From NCBI GenBank assembly GCA_017301995.1, contig JAFLEH010000001.1, positions 62,001 through 126,000 on the forward strand: a DNA stretch of 64,000 nucleotides, written 5' to 3'. The notes beneath the pieces are model-generated. The model was given only the letters and a program-made list of their open reading frames with translations, ran no database searches and had not been told where the DNA came from. Made by a program: the position numbers and the translations under genes. Source of the stretch: Verrucomicrobiota bacterium. GTDB lineage: Bacteria > Verrucomicrobiota > Verrucomicrobiia > Verrucomicrobiales > Akkermansiaceae. Shown here one piece after another: positions 32,792-40,571 of this stretch (position 1 is its first letter; each line of letters opens with the position of its first letter).

Positions 32792-34222
32792 ATGCGTCCG
32801 CATCGCTCCCTTCTCATGTTGCTGGCGAGCTACGCCTTCGCGGCACCGGAGGTAGGCGGCGAATCGCCACTCGCTTCGTTTTTGCCCGATCCGACAATCG
32901 TGGCGCGCCTTCAGCCCACCATCGACCGGCTGGAGTCCGAGTCATTCGCCGAGCGCGAGGCGGCCACGCGCGAACTCGCGTCCCTGCCGAGCCTCCCGGC
33001 GTTCATCCGCGAGTTGGCGGCCTCCGAGAAGCGCCCTGAAACCCGTCACCGGTTGCGCAAGATTTCCGAGGATTTTTCGATCCGCGTGGAAAACGACCGG
33101 CTCAACGCCATCCTGCGGAAAATCGCGGACAGCGGCACCAAGGGCGAGTATGACCGGCTGACCCAGGTGATCGCCCGGAAGGTTTGGAGTCCGGCCCAGA
33201 CCACCGTGGAAAGCGCGGCCCGAGCCACCGTGACTGAGGCGGATATTCCCGAATTGAAACGGCACCTGACCTCGGAAAGTCCCGCTATCCGGCGCGTGGC
33301 CGCCGCGGCCTTGGGCGGTCTTCCCGGCGGCGAATCCACCGACATGCTGGTGACGCTTCTTCAGGATCGGGACCCCAACGTCGCTCTGCGGGCCGCCACG
33401 GAACTCGGCAACCGCAAGGACAACCGCTCATTGGACGCGCTCGTCCGATTGTTGGATTCACCCGCTTTCCATATCCGGCATTTCGCCAATCTCGCCCTGC
33501 GGGGCCTGAGCGGGCGGGATTTCGGGTTCGACCCCGGTGCGGACCCGTCCGTCCGCGCGGTTGCGGGCGCCCAGTGGAAGGAATGGGCGGCATCCAAAGA
33601 AGCGGGTATCGCCGGCAAACCGCTCGGGGAAATGCCCATCATCCTGTTCAGCGGCGGCGACCTCGGCGGCTGGGAACCCCACCTCGGCAACGAACCGATG
33701 GAAACCTGCAAGGCCTGGGAGGCCTCGGAGGGCGAGTTGATCTGCAAGGGACGTCGGTTTATCGATCCGGGCGATCTCTGGAGTGCCGGACGCTACGAGC
33801 ACTATGTTCTAACCCTCGATTACAAGGCGGACGCGAAGGACGGCGACAGCGGCATCGGGCTCCTGCTAACCGAACAGGGCGAACGCGCGGAACGAGGGCC
33901 CCAATACCTCGAGGTCCAGCTCCTTCCGGACAACGGCGGCGATATCTATCAGATCGGCGGTATCGCGATCAAGGCCGGCGGCAAACCCGTCGATTTCCAG
34001 TGCCCGCGCATCGCCGACCCGAAGGATGTTGCCGGAAATTGGCACCGGCTGAAACTCATCGTGCGAAACGGAACGGTCACCGTTGAGATCAACGGCCTCA
34101 CGGTCAACCGAACCAGCGAAGGGCCGCGCGGCCCCGGCAGGATCGTCCTGCGCAACGAAGGCAGCCCTTTCGCCTTCCGCAATCTGATGCTCCAGCCGCT
34201 GCCGGACCCGCCCGCCGAGTGA
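32792..34222 (+). CDS. Secreted HEAT-repeat protein with DUF1080 domain
   Basis: 476 residues: signal peptide (1-18, MRPHRSLLMLLASYAFAA); a helical part with HEAT-like repeats (about 40-240: LKRHLTSESPAIRRVAAAALGGL, LVTLLQDRDPNVALRAATEL, LVRLLDSPAFHIRHFANLALRGL); and a C-terminal beta-jelly-roll DUF1080 / 3-keto-disaccharide-hydrolase-like domain (about 285-472: ILFSGGDLGGWEP, EASEGELICKG, YVLTLDYKADAKDGDSGI, WHRLKLIVRNGTVTVEINGLTVN). The two domains often occur together in Planctomycetes and Verrucomicrobia. Probably acts on sugars in the periplasm; the exact substrate cannot be read. Confidence 0.85.
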   Translation: MRPHRSLLMLLASYAFAAPEVGGESPLASFLPDPTIVARLQPTIDRLESESFAEREAATRELASLPSLPAFIRELAASEKRPETRHRLRKISEDFSIRVENDRLNAILRKIADSGTKGEYDRLTQVIARKVWSPAQTTVESAARATVTEADIPELKRHLTSESPAIRRVAAAALGGLPGGESTDMLVTLLQDRDPNVALRAATELGNRKDNRSLDALVRLLDSPAFHIRHFANLALRGLSGRDFGFDPGADPSVRAVAGAQWKEWAASKEAGIAGKPLGEMPIILFSGGDLGGWEPHLGNEPMETCKAWEASEGELICKGRRFIDPGDLWSAGRYEHYVLTLDYKADAKDGDSGIGLLLTEQGERAERGPQYLEVQLLPDNGGDIYQIGGIAIKAGGKPVDFQCPRIADPKDVAGNWHRLKLIVRNGTVTVEINGLTVNRTSEGPRGPGRIVLRNEGSPFAFRNLMLQPLPDPPAE

Positions 34223-34294
34223 TACCCGCCGTTTTTTCTTGCAACGGTCCACCCGGCCCGGCACCATCCGCGTCCCGCATCGCGGTCCTACCCC

Positions 34295-35293
34295 ATGAGC
34301 GATTCTCCCCAGCCTGCCACTTTCGAACAAATCGGCGCCGTTTTGCGCGAGCGCCAGTCGTTCGTACTTCTCAGCCATGTTCGCCCGGACGGCGATGCCA
34401 TCGGCTCCCAGCTTGGCCTCGGGTTTTCGTTGCTGGCCGCCGGAAAACAGGTGCGCATGCTCAACGAGGATGGCCTCCCGGACAGCCTCGCGTTTCTAAC
34501 CGGATCGGAGAAAATCGAAACGCCGCCGGACGAACCCGTGACCGCCGACGTGGTCATCGCGCTGGACACCGCCACCCGCCCGCGCCTCGGCGACCGCTGT
34601 CTCCACGCGGTTTCCAACATTCCGCTCTGGCTCAACATCGACCACCACATTTCCAATCCTGGCTATGGCGACCTCAGTCTGATAGATCCGACCAGCCCGG
34701 CCACCGGCGAAATTCTCTACGAGCTGATCACCGCCCTCGGGCTGCCCATGCCTCCGGAGTCCCGCGACGCCCTCTATGTGGCGGTCTCCACCGACACCGG
34801 ATCGTTCCAATACCCGTCCACCACCGCCAAAACCTACGACATGGCGGCCGATCTGGTGCGCCGCGGCCTCGACGTGGGCACGATCAACTCCAACACCTAC
34901 GACAACCATCCCTATCGTCGGTTAGAACTGCTCCGGGCGCTGCTCAACACCCTGGAACGCGCCTCGGGCGGGCTCGTCGCCCACTGGACGCTGGACGCCG
35001 CCACCCGCGTGGCTCTGGACCTCCGGCCCGAGGACAGCGAAGGGCTGATCGACTTCATCCGCGCCATCCGCGGGGTGCAGGTGGCCGTTTTCTTCGAGGA
35101 ACTTCCCGACGGGAAATCCCGCGTTTCCATGCGTTCCAAGGACCGCCGTTACGACGTCTGCCAGATCGCCGCGGAGTTCGGCGGCGGCGGCCACTCGCTC
35201 GCGGCGGGCATCCGGATGAAAACCCCTCTGGCCGAAACCCGTGACCTCGTGCTGGCGGCCATCGACCGCCGGATCACCGCCCATGCCGGTTAG
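34295..35293 (+). CDS. nrnA: NrnA-type DHH phosphoesterase
   Basis: 332 residues, usual length. DHH family motifs in order: SHVRPDGDAIGSQLGL (about 29-44), VIALDTATRPR, NIDHHISN (the DHH box, about 113), AVSTDTGSFQYPST, and the C-terminal DHHA1 motif EFGGGGHSLAAGIRM (about 300). Members degrade 2-5-nt RNA fragments and remove the 3' phosphate from pAp. It stands just before truB, a frequent arrangement in bacteria (with rbfA and infB). Here it also sits next to the RNA-repair island, but the strand and spacing suggest a separate unit. Confidence 0.92.
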   Translation: MSDSPQPATFEQIGAVLRERQSFVLLSHVRPDGDAIGSQLGLGFSLLAAGKQVRMLNEDGLPDSLAFLTGSEKIETPPDEPVTADVVIALDTATRPRLGDRCLHAVSNIPLWLNIDHHISNPGYGDLSLIDPTSPATGEILYELITALGLPMPPESRDALYVAVSTDTGSFQYPSTTAKTYDMAADLVRRGLDVGTINSNTYDNHPYRRLELLRALLNTLERASGGLVAHWTLDAATRVALDLRPEDSEGLIDFIRAIRGVQVAVFFEELPDGKSRVSMRSKDRRYDVCQIAAEFGGGGHSLAAGIRMKTPLAETRDLVLAAIDRRITAHAG

Positions 35294-35327
35294 AACCGGT
35301 TTCCGTTTTCCAACATTCATCTCCAAC

Positions 35328-36062
35328 ATGCGACCCAACCCCATCAACCAAGACGGCCCCAGCGGCGTGCTGCTGATCGACAAAGCCCCGGACATGACCT
35401 CCCACGACGTTGTGGCCATCGCCCGCAAGGCTCTCAATACCAAAAAAATCGGCCACTGCGGCACGCTCGATCCCATGGCCACCGGCTTGCTGATGCTGGT
35501 CGTGGGCCGTGCCACCAAGATCCAGGACCTGCTGATGAGCGAGGACAAGGAATATCAGGGCACCATCACCCTCGGCGCCGTCACCTCCACCCAGGACCGC
35601 CAGGGCGAGGTGTTGGAAACCAAGCCGGTTCCCGATCTATCCGAGACGGAGGTGCGCGCGGCGTTCGATACTCTAACCGGCGCGTTCGACCAAATCCCGC
35701 CCATGGTTTCCGCGATCAAGAAGGACGGCGTGCCGCTCTACAAACTGGCGCGCAAGGGCCAGGAAATCGAACGCGAACCGCGTCCGGTCCACGTCACTTC
35801 CTATCAAATCAGCCGCCTCGCCCTGCCGGAGATCGACTTCACCGTGAACTGCTCCAAGGGCTTCTACGTGCGCACCTACGCCCACGACATCGGCGCGCGG
35901 CTCGGTTGCGGCGGCCACCTCAGCGCCCTGCGCCGCACCCGCTCCGGCAAGTTCACGCTCGACCGCGCCATCCCGGTCGCCGACCTCAAGACCACCCCGC
36001 GCGAGGCACTCGTGAACGCCATGGTCTCCCTTGCGGAAATCTCGCTGATGCGCGGCGCCTGA
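35328..36062 (+). CDS. truB: tRNA pseudouridine-55 synthase TruB
   Basis: 244 residues from the ATG at 35328, just after nrnA. The catalytic Asp is in HCGTLDPMATGLL (about 46); other motifs are GVLLIDKAPDMTSHDVV at the N-terminus, KEYQGTITLG, PPMVSAIKKDGVPLYKLAR and CSKGFYVRTYAHDIG. It makes the universal pseudouridine in the T-loop of tRNA. The C-terminal PUA domain of longer homologues is missing, as in many short bacterial TruB proteins. The only Leu-Thr pair, in FDTLTGAF, is encoded CTA-ACC. Confidence 0.95.
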   Translation: MRPNPINQDGPSGVLLIDKAPDMTSHDVVAIARKALNTKKIGHCGTLDPMATGLLMLVVGRATKIQDLLMSEDKEYQGTITLGAVTSTQDRQGEVLETKPVPDLSETEVRAAFDTLTGAFDQIPPMVSAIKKDGVPLYKLARKGQEIEREPRPVHVTSYQISRLALPEIDFTVNCSKGFYVRTYAHDIGARLGCGGHLSALRRTRSGKFTLDRAIPVADLKTTPREALVNAMVSLAEISLMRGA

Positions 36063-36181
36063 TGGCTCCCCCGTGTGTCCTCTGGGATTGCACGCCGCTT
36101 TGATTTTTCGGCCGAATCTGCTGTCGGGGAAAGTTGCTTGACAAAATCCTCCGTCATCGGCGTTTTTACCCGCTCCACACC

Positions 36182-37069
36182 ATGAAAACGCTCCTGAGTT
36201 ATTTCGCAGCCTGCGCGATGGCGGCTGCCGCCACCCTGAAACCCGGCGACGCCGTCAAAACCGACGCCATCGGAGCCGCAACCTTCATCCAAGGCGAGGC
36301 ACCCAAGGAATGGGTGAAGGATCACCTATATGTGATCGAATGCTGGGCCACGTGGTGCGGCCCCTGCGTGCAGGCGATACCCCACGTGAACGATCTCTAC
36401 AAGGAACTCAAGGAGCAAGGCCTCCACGTGGTGGGCATGAACGTATGGGAGGACGACAAGGCGAAGGTCGGAGAATTCGTCAAGGCCAAAGGCGATGGGA
36501 TGTCCTATCCGGTGGCTTTCACCGGAATGGAAGGCGCGTTTGCCGACGAATGGCTGAAAGCGGCCGGAGTGAATGGCATCCCCCACGCCTTTGTCGTGAA
36601 GAATGGCAAGCTGCTGTTTTCGATCCACCCGGCGGGACTCAACAAGGAAATGATCGGCGACCTCCTGGCCGGTGGCGAAAAGGAAGCCGCGATCGTCAAG
36701 GAACAGCAGGAAGCCGCCAGCAAGCGGGCGGAATCCGAGGCCGCCCAGGAAAAGGAGGCCGCCGCCCGCAAGGAACGTCTCGGCGATTTCGATGAGGAAC
36801 TCAACAAACTGGGCCGCGCCAAAAACCATGAGGGAGCCCTGAAACTCGTCGCCAAAACCCTCGCCGAAAACAAAAAACTCACCAACGAGGACAAACAGCA
36901 GCTCTGCTTCGTGAAAGCGATGATCAACACCGAACTCAAGAAGCTCGATGACGCGCTCAAGGCACTCGACGAAGCAAAGGAACTCGCCCCGGATTCCGAA
37001 CTCGGCCAACACGTCGAGGAAATCAAGGCGCAGATCAAAGAGCAACTTTCCGAAAAAACCGACGAGTGA
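36182..37069 (+). CDS. Thioredoxin-like periplasmic protein with helical tail
   Basis: 295 residues from the ATG at 36182, where a signal peptide begins (MKTLLSYFAACAMAAAAT). The TlpA-type thioredoxin fold spans about 20-165 with the active site CWATWCGPC (about 57-65) and the cis-Pro in NGIPHAFVV. It is followed by a charged coiled coil rich in Glu/Ala/Lys (about 170-210) and a TPR-like end (ALKLVAKTLAENKKL, LKKLDDALKALDEAKELAPDS). It probably reduces or isomerises disulfides outside the cytoplasm, with the tail binding a partner. TTGACA at 36138-36143 may be part of its promoter, but the -10 is unclear. Confidence 0.88.
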   Translation: MKTLLSYFAACAMAAAATLKPGDAVKTDAIGAATFIQGEAPKEWVKDHLYVIECWATWCGPCVQAIPHVNDLYKELKEQGLHVVGMNVWEDDKAKVGEFVKAKGDGMSYPVAFTGMEGAFADEWLKAAGVNGIPHAFVVKNGKLLFSIHPAGLNKEMIGDLLAGGEKEAAIVKEQQEAASKRAESEAAQEKEAAARKERLGDFDEELNKLGRAKNHEGALKLVAKTLAENKKLTNEDKQQLCFVKAMINTELKKLDDALKALDEAKELAPDSELGQHVEEIKAQIKEQLSEKTDE

Positions 37070-37174
37070 GCCACCGCGCGTTGCCGGATCGCGCTTCCCT
37101 TCCCCGGCCGATCTCAACCTCGTTCCGGTTCCGTTCCGGTATTGATCGATCCGCGGTCCAATAACCGTCTGAAA

Positions 37175-37972
37175 CTAACACCACCCTGCCAGGAACGGGT
37201 TGTGGCGGCGTTCGGACCCCAGTGTGGTGGCGGGGCCATGGCCGGGGAGCAGCACGGTTTCATCCGGAAGCGGCCCAAGGGCGGCGCGCAGCTTGGCAAG
37301 GGCGGTCCGATAGGTTGCGGCATCGCGGCAACCTCCGATCGATCCGGCGAACAGAGCGTCGCCGCAAACCAGCGCATTGTTCGCCAGACCGTCGATCCGA
37401 TAGCCGAGCGCCGGGTCCGCATGGCCGGATAGATCCAGCGCCGAAACCGCGATCCCCCCGAACCGCAGGACGTCCCCGGGCTCTACCGACCGCGCGCGGC
37501 GGATATTCCAACCGAAAACCGCCCCGGGCGCTATTACGAAGTCGGCCATGCCGCCGGTGTGGTCGCGGTGATCGTGGGTGATGAAAACCGCGTCCGGACA
37601 TCCGATGTTCGAGGCCGCAAGGATCGCATGGCACGCTCCCCCGCGGTCGCCGGTATCGAACAGCAGGCTGACTCCGCCCGCACGGATGAGCCACGCGTTC
37701 ACCGTGCCGTCGTGGAACGGCAGTTCCAATCGCTGGACTCCATCTGGCAGCGCTTGCGGTGGTTCGTAATCCGGTAGTCCGGCGAGCGCCGCAGGATCCA
37801 GATCCAATGACTCCGCGAAGCGCTCCGCCATTTCCCGCGAAAACGCACCCTCGCAAAAAGCGACGGCCGCCCGTGGATCGATGTCCATCCGGGCGGCCGC
37901 CTGTTCGATTGTTAGGTCGTGGCCGCGCAATGCCTTGGCCACGACCCAGGTGAAATCATCCTCAAGTGCCAT
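37175..37972 (-). CDS. Metallo-beta-lactamase fold hydrolase
   Basis: 265 residues from the ATG at 37972. The first 75 residues are helical and look like a small helix-turn-helix (LTIEQAAARMDIDPRAAVAFCEG). The MBL domain follows: the metal motif THDHRDHTGG (about 150-160), LSGHADPALGY, a metal Asp in VCGDALFAG, and the last His in LLPGHGPATTL. Its start overlaps the stop of the ClpP-like gene by one base (TGATG), so the two are coupled. Glyoxalase-II-like or other hydrolase; substrate unknown. The N-terminal HTH-like part is uncommon for the fold. Confidence 0.85.
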   Translation of the reverse strand: MALEDDFTWVVAKALRGHDLTIEQAAARMDIDPRAAVAFCEGAFSREMAERFAESLDLDPAALAGLPDYEPPQALPDGVQRLELPFHDGTVNAWLIRAGGVSLLFDTGDRGGACHAILAASNIGCPDAVFITHDHRDHTGGMADFVIAPGAVFGWNIRRARSVEPGDVLRFGGIAVSALDLSGHADPALGYRIDGLANNALVCGDALFAGSIGGCRDAATYRTALAKLRAALGPLPDETVLLPGHGPATTLGSERRHNPFLAGWC

Positions 37973-39303
37973 CAGCGCACGCGGTAGTAGCCGTCCGGAT
38001 TGTAGAGGAAATAGACATCCTTCGGATTGAGACGGGGCAGCCACATGAACGGGCGTCCCTCCTCGTCAACCTCCTCCACCATCGCGGCGGAACGGGTCGG
38101 TGTGGCCGGCGCCGGAACCGCGGTGGGCGCGGAAGCTTTGGCATCGGGGTCCTTGGTGAACGAGCTTTCCTCGACTCCGGAAATGATATGGTTCACCCAT
38201 TTCAGATCCTTCGCCTGCTCGCCGAATTCGCTCCAGTCGCCGCTGGTGGAGTGCTCATACATCCGCTTGATGAGTTCTTCGGTGGTTAGACCCATCTTGG
38301 TGGCAATGGGGGTGGCGAGGCGCTGCCACCAGCGGGTGCTTTCCTCGAAAAACTCGCGCTGTTGGGTCAGATTGAGGCGGGCACCCATGATCTGCGAACT
38401 GATCTGGTGATGGAGAATCACCGCGTTCGGATAGGCATACGACTCCTTGGCAAGAGTGGTGATGCACGCGGCCATCGATGCGGCGAACGATTTCACCACC
38501 ACATGTACGGGAGCGTCGGAGGACTCCATCGCCTTGAGAATCTGATAGCCGGCCATCACCGAACCACCAGGGCAATCGTCGATGACGATGAAGATCGGCA
38601 GCTTGCGGTCCTTGTTGTTCCAATAGTCGATGCGGGTCGTGATGAAATCGGCGGTCTTGGAGCTGATGGGACCATTGAGCGGGATGCGGCGGTCCGAAAT
38701 GACGAGCGTACCGTCATCCTTGAGCGGGTTTTGCAGGTAGATCGGCTTGGCCTTGGCGAATTGCCCGTGCTTTTCGGTGGTTTCGATCAATGCCATCTCG
38801 CTTTGGAGGCGGGTGACCTTGAGCATCGCCTCGGTCTGGGCGGACTTCAACTCGGTGGCCAGTTTTTCGGAACGCGCCTTGAGCAGTTCGCTGTCGCGGA
38901 GGATTTTTTCCTTCTCGGCTTCCAGTTTGGCGATCTCATCCTTGTTGGCCTGCTGGCGCCGGACGGATTCGATGGCGAGCTGTTCGGTCATCAGTTCGCG
39001 CTCGGCCTTGAGGCGTGCGACCTCGTCGCGCAGCTTGGCGGTGGCTTTGGCGGTGCGTTCGGCCTGCAGTTTGTTTTCCAGACTGAGGCGCTCCATTTCC
39101 TGAACCATCTTGCGCGTTTCCGCGTCCTGGGGAGAGGCGGGTTTGGCGGCCTCGGCTTGGGGAGCCGGGGCGGTTTGTTCGGGTTTTGCGGGTTCGCCAC
39201 GGCTGGCTTTGCCGGATTTGGTGGGCTTGTCCGATGGGGCGGCCAAGGTGAGACCGGAGGCCATTGCCAATCCGATCAGGGGAGTCAGGGTTCGCATTTT
39301 CAT
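37972..39303 (-). CDS. Secreted ClpP-like serine protease with coiled coil
   Basis: 443 residues: signal peptide (1-22, MKMRTLTPLIGLAMASGLTLAA), a Pro/Ala/Lys linker, a long coiled coil (about 60-170), then a ClpP/crotonase-like domain (about 180-385). The Ser nucleophile region KSFAASMAA (about 263-271), the His region VILHHQIS (about 287) and a candidate Asp in TSGDWSEFG (about 350) match the ClpP triad. DDCPGGSVMAGYQIL matches the oxyanion-side loop. Cytoplasmic ClpP has neither the signal nor the coiled coil, so this is an envelope protease or scaffold with no AAA+ partner visible. Co-transcribed with the MBL-fold gene. Confidence 0.88.
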   Translation of the reverse strand: MKMRTLTPLIGLAMASGLTLAAPSDKPTKSGKASRGEPAKPEQTAPAPQAEAAKPASPQDAETRKMVQEMERLSLENKLQAERTAKATAKLRDEVARLKAERELMTEQLAIESVRRQQANKDEIAKLEAEKEKILRDSELLKARSEKLATELKSAQTEAMLKVTRLQSEMALIETTEKHGQFAKAKPIYLQNPLKDDGTLVISDRRIPLNGPISSKTADFITTRIDYWNNKDRKLPIFIVIDDCPGGSVMAGYQILKAMESSDAPVHVVVKSFAASMAACITTLAKESYAYPNAVILHHQISSQIMGARLNLTQQREFFEESTRWWQRLATPIATKMGLTTEELIKRMYEHSTSGDWSEFGEQAKDLKWVNHIISGVEESSFTKDPDAKASAPTAVPAPATPTRSAAMVEEVDEEGRPFMWLPRLNPKDVYFLYNPDGYYRVR

Positions 39304-39417
39304 AGGTGTGGGCGGATTTAACGCCGCCGGATTGCCGTTTCGTTCATCGGAATGCCGGGAAATGGCGTTTGGTGGCGCTTCAGGCGCTTCGCCATGAGTT
39401 ATCCGGAGATCAGAAAA

Positions 39418-40392
39418 TCACGCCCTGTGTCTCTCATACGCCGCCACGATTCTGCCCACCACCGGATGGCGCACGATGTCGTCGCGGTCGAAACGCAGCA
39501 CCGCCACGCCCTCGATGCCGGTCAGGGCGTGCTCGGCCTCGGCCAATCCGGAGCGCACGCCCGGTTTCAAGTCCACTTGCGAGCCGTCGCCGGTGATGAC
39601 CATCCGCGAATCCTCGCCCAAGCGGGTGAGCGCCATGAACATCTGCTCGCGCGTGGTATTCTGGGCTTCGTCCAGAATCACGAACGACCTGGCCAGCGTC
39701 CGCCCGCGCATGAACGCCAGCGGCGCGATCTCGATCGTGCCTTCATCCAGATAGCGCTGCGCTTCCTCAGGGTCCAACATGTCATGGATCGCGTCGTAAA
39801 GCGGTCGCAGATAGGGCGCAACCTTCTCGCGCAGATCGCCGGGCAGGAAACCCAGCGCCTCACCCGCCTCCACCGCCGGCCTCGTTAGAACGACCCGCTG
39901 GATCGACGCGCGCTTCAGCATGGTCAATGCCATCGCCATCGCCAGATAGGTTTTGCCCGTGCCCGCGGGACCGAGACCGAAGACCACGTCGTGATGCTCG
40001 ATCGCCCGCACATAGGCGAGTTGGTTAGGCGTGCGGGGCACCACCGGCTTGCGCCCGCGCGAGCCCACCAACCGCACATGGGCCAACTGCGAAACGCCGA
40101 CACCTCCCAATCCCGCCGCCACCTCCACCGCCAACCGGAAGTCCCGCGCCTCAATCCGCCGTCCGGCCCGCCGCGCGGCTTCCAGATCATCAAACACCTC
40201 CCTCGCCTTTCCAAGCGCCTCCTGCGGACCGGAAAACGACACCCACCCGTCGCGGGTCACCGATTTCACCCCGATCCGCTCCTCCAGATAGGCCAGATTC
40301 CGGTCGTCCTCCGCCAACAGCGAATGCAGAAACTGGGGCGTCTCATACTCCAGTTTCAGCTCCTTCATTTCGCCTTCCGCTTCCTCATTCAT
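39418..40392 (-). CDS. phoH: PhoH family ATPase
   Basis: 324 residues from the ATG at 40392. The next in-frame Met (MKELKLEYE) is a possible alternative; the frame above 40392 is not conserved-looking. A KH-like N-terminal part (about 10-100) is followed by the P-loop domain: GLGPAGTGKTYLAMAMAL (about 140), VVLTRPAVEAGEALGFLPGD, MRGRTLARSFVILDEAQNTT (Walker B) and VITGDGSQVDL. PhoH/YbeZ proteins act with YbeY in rRNA processing. The next genes on this strand are unrelated, so it looks monocistronic. Confidence 0.93.
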   Translation of the reverse strand: MNEEAEGEMKELKLEYETPQFLHSLLAEDDRNLAYLEERIGVKSVTRDGWVSFSGPQEALGKAREVFDDLEAARRAGRRIEARDFRLAVEVAAGLGGVGVSQLAHVRLVGSRGRKPVVPRTPNQLAYVRAIEHHDVVFGLGPAGTGKTYLAMAMALTMLKRASIQRVVLTRPAVEAGEALGFLPGDLREKVAPYLRPLYDAIHDMLDPEEAQRYLDEGTIEIAPLAFMRGRTLARSFVILDEAQNTTREQMFMALTRLGEDSRMVITGDGSQVDLKPGVRSGLAEAEHALTGIEGVAVLRFDRDDIVRHPVVGRIVAAYERHRA

Positions 40393-40538
40393 CGGACCGC
40401 GATCCTTCCACAACGCCCCCACCCTGTCAACCGCGTGGCGTGCGGGCTCACATTCAGGACGAGAGATCAGGCCGCAGGCAGTTCCGCCACCCGAGAATGC
40501 CACCACGGATTTCCCTCGCCAAGCCGCCGGTCGGGGAC

Positions 40539-40544
40539 TAGACT
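40539..40544 (+). promoter_or_regulatory. -10-like element before the hexosaminidase gene
   Basis: TAGACT lies 27 bases before the ATG at 40572. It matches the TAGNNT form of several -10-like elements in this window. No good -35 stands 16-18 bases upstream, so support is weak. Confidence 0.3.
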
Positions 40545-40571
40545 CTCGCCCTGGAACCGTTTGCCAAAGTC

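Noticed and set aside
36326..37117. Antisense frame over the thioredoxin-like gene
   Set aside because: Phe/Leu-rich complement of a Lys/Glu-rich sequence. WCGPC and a signal peptide support the plus strand.
38362..39321. Gly/Leu/Phe-rich frame antisense to the ClpP-like gene
   Set aside because: Low-complexity product typical of the complement of a Lys/Glu coiled coil. The minus-strand protein has a signal peptide and protease motifs.
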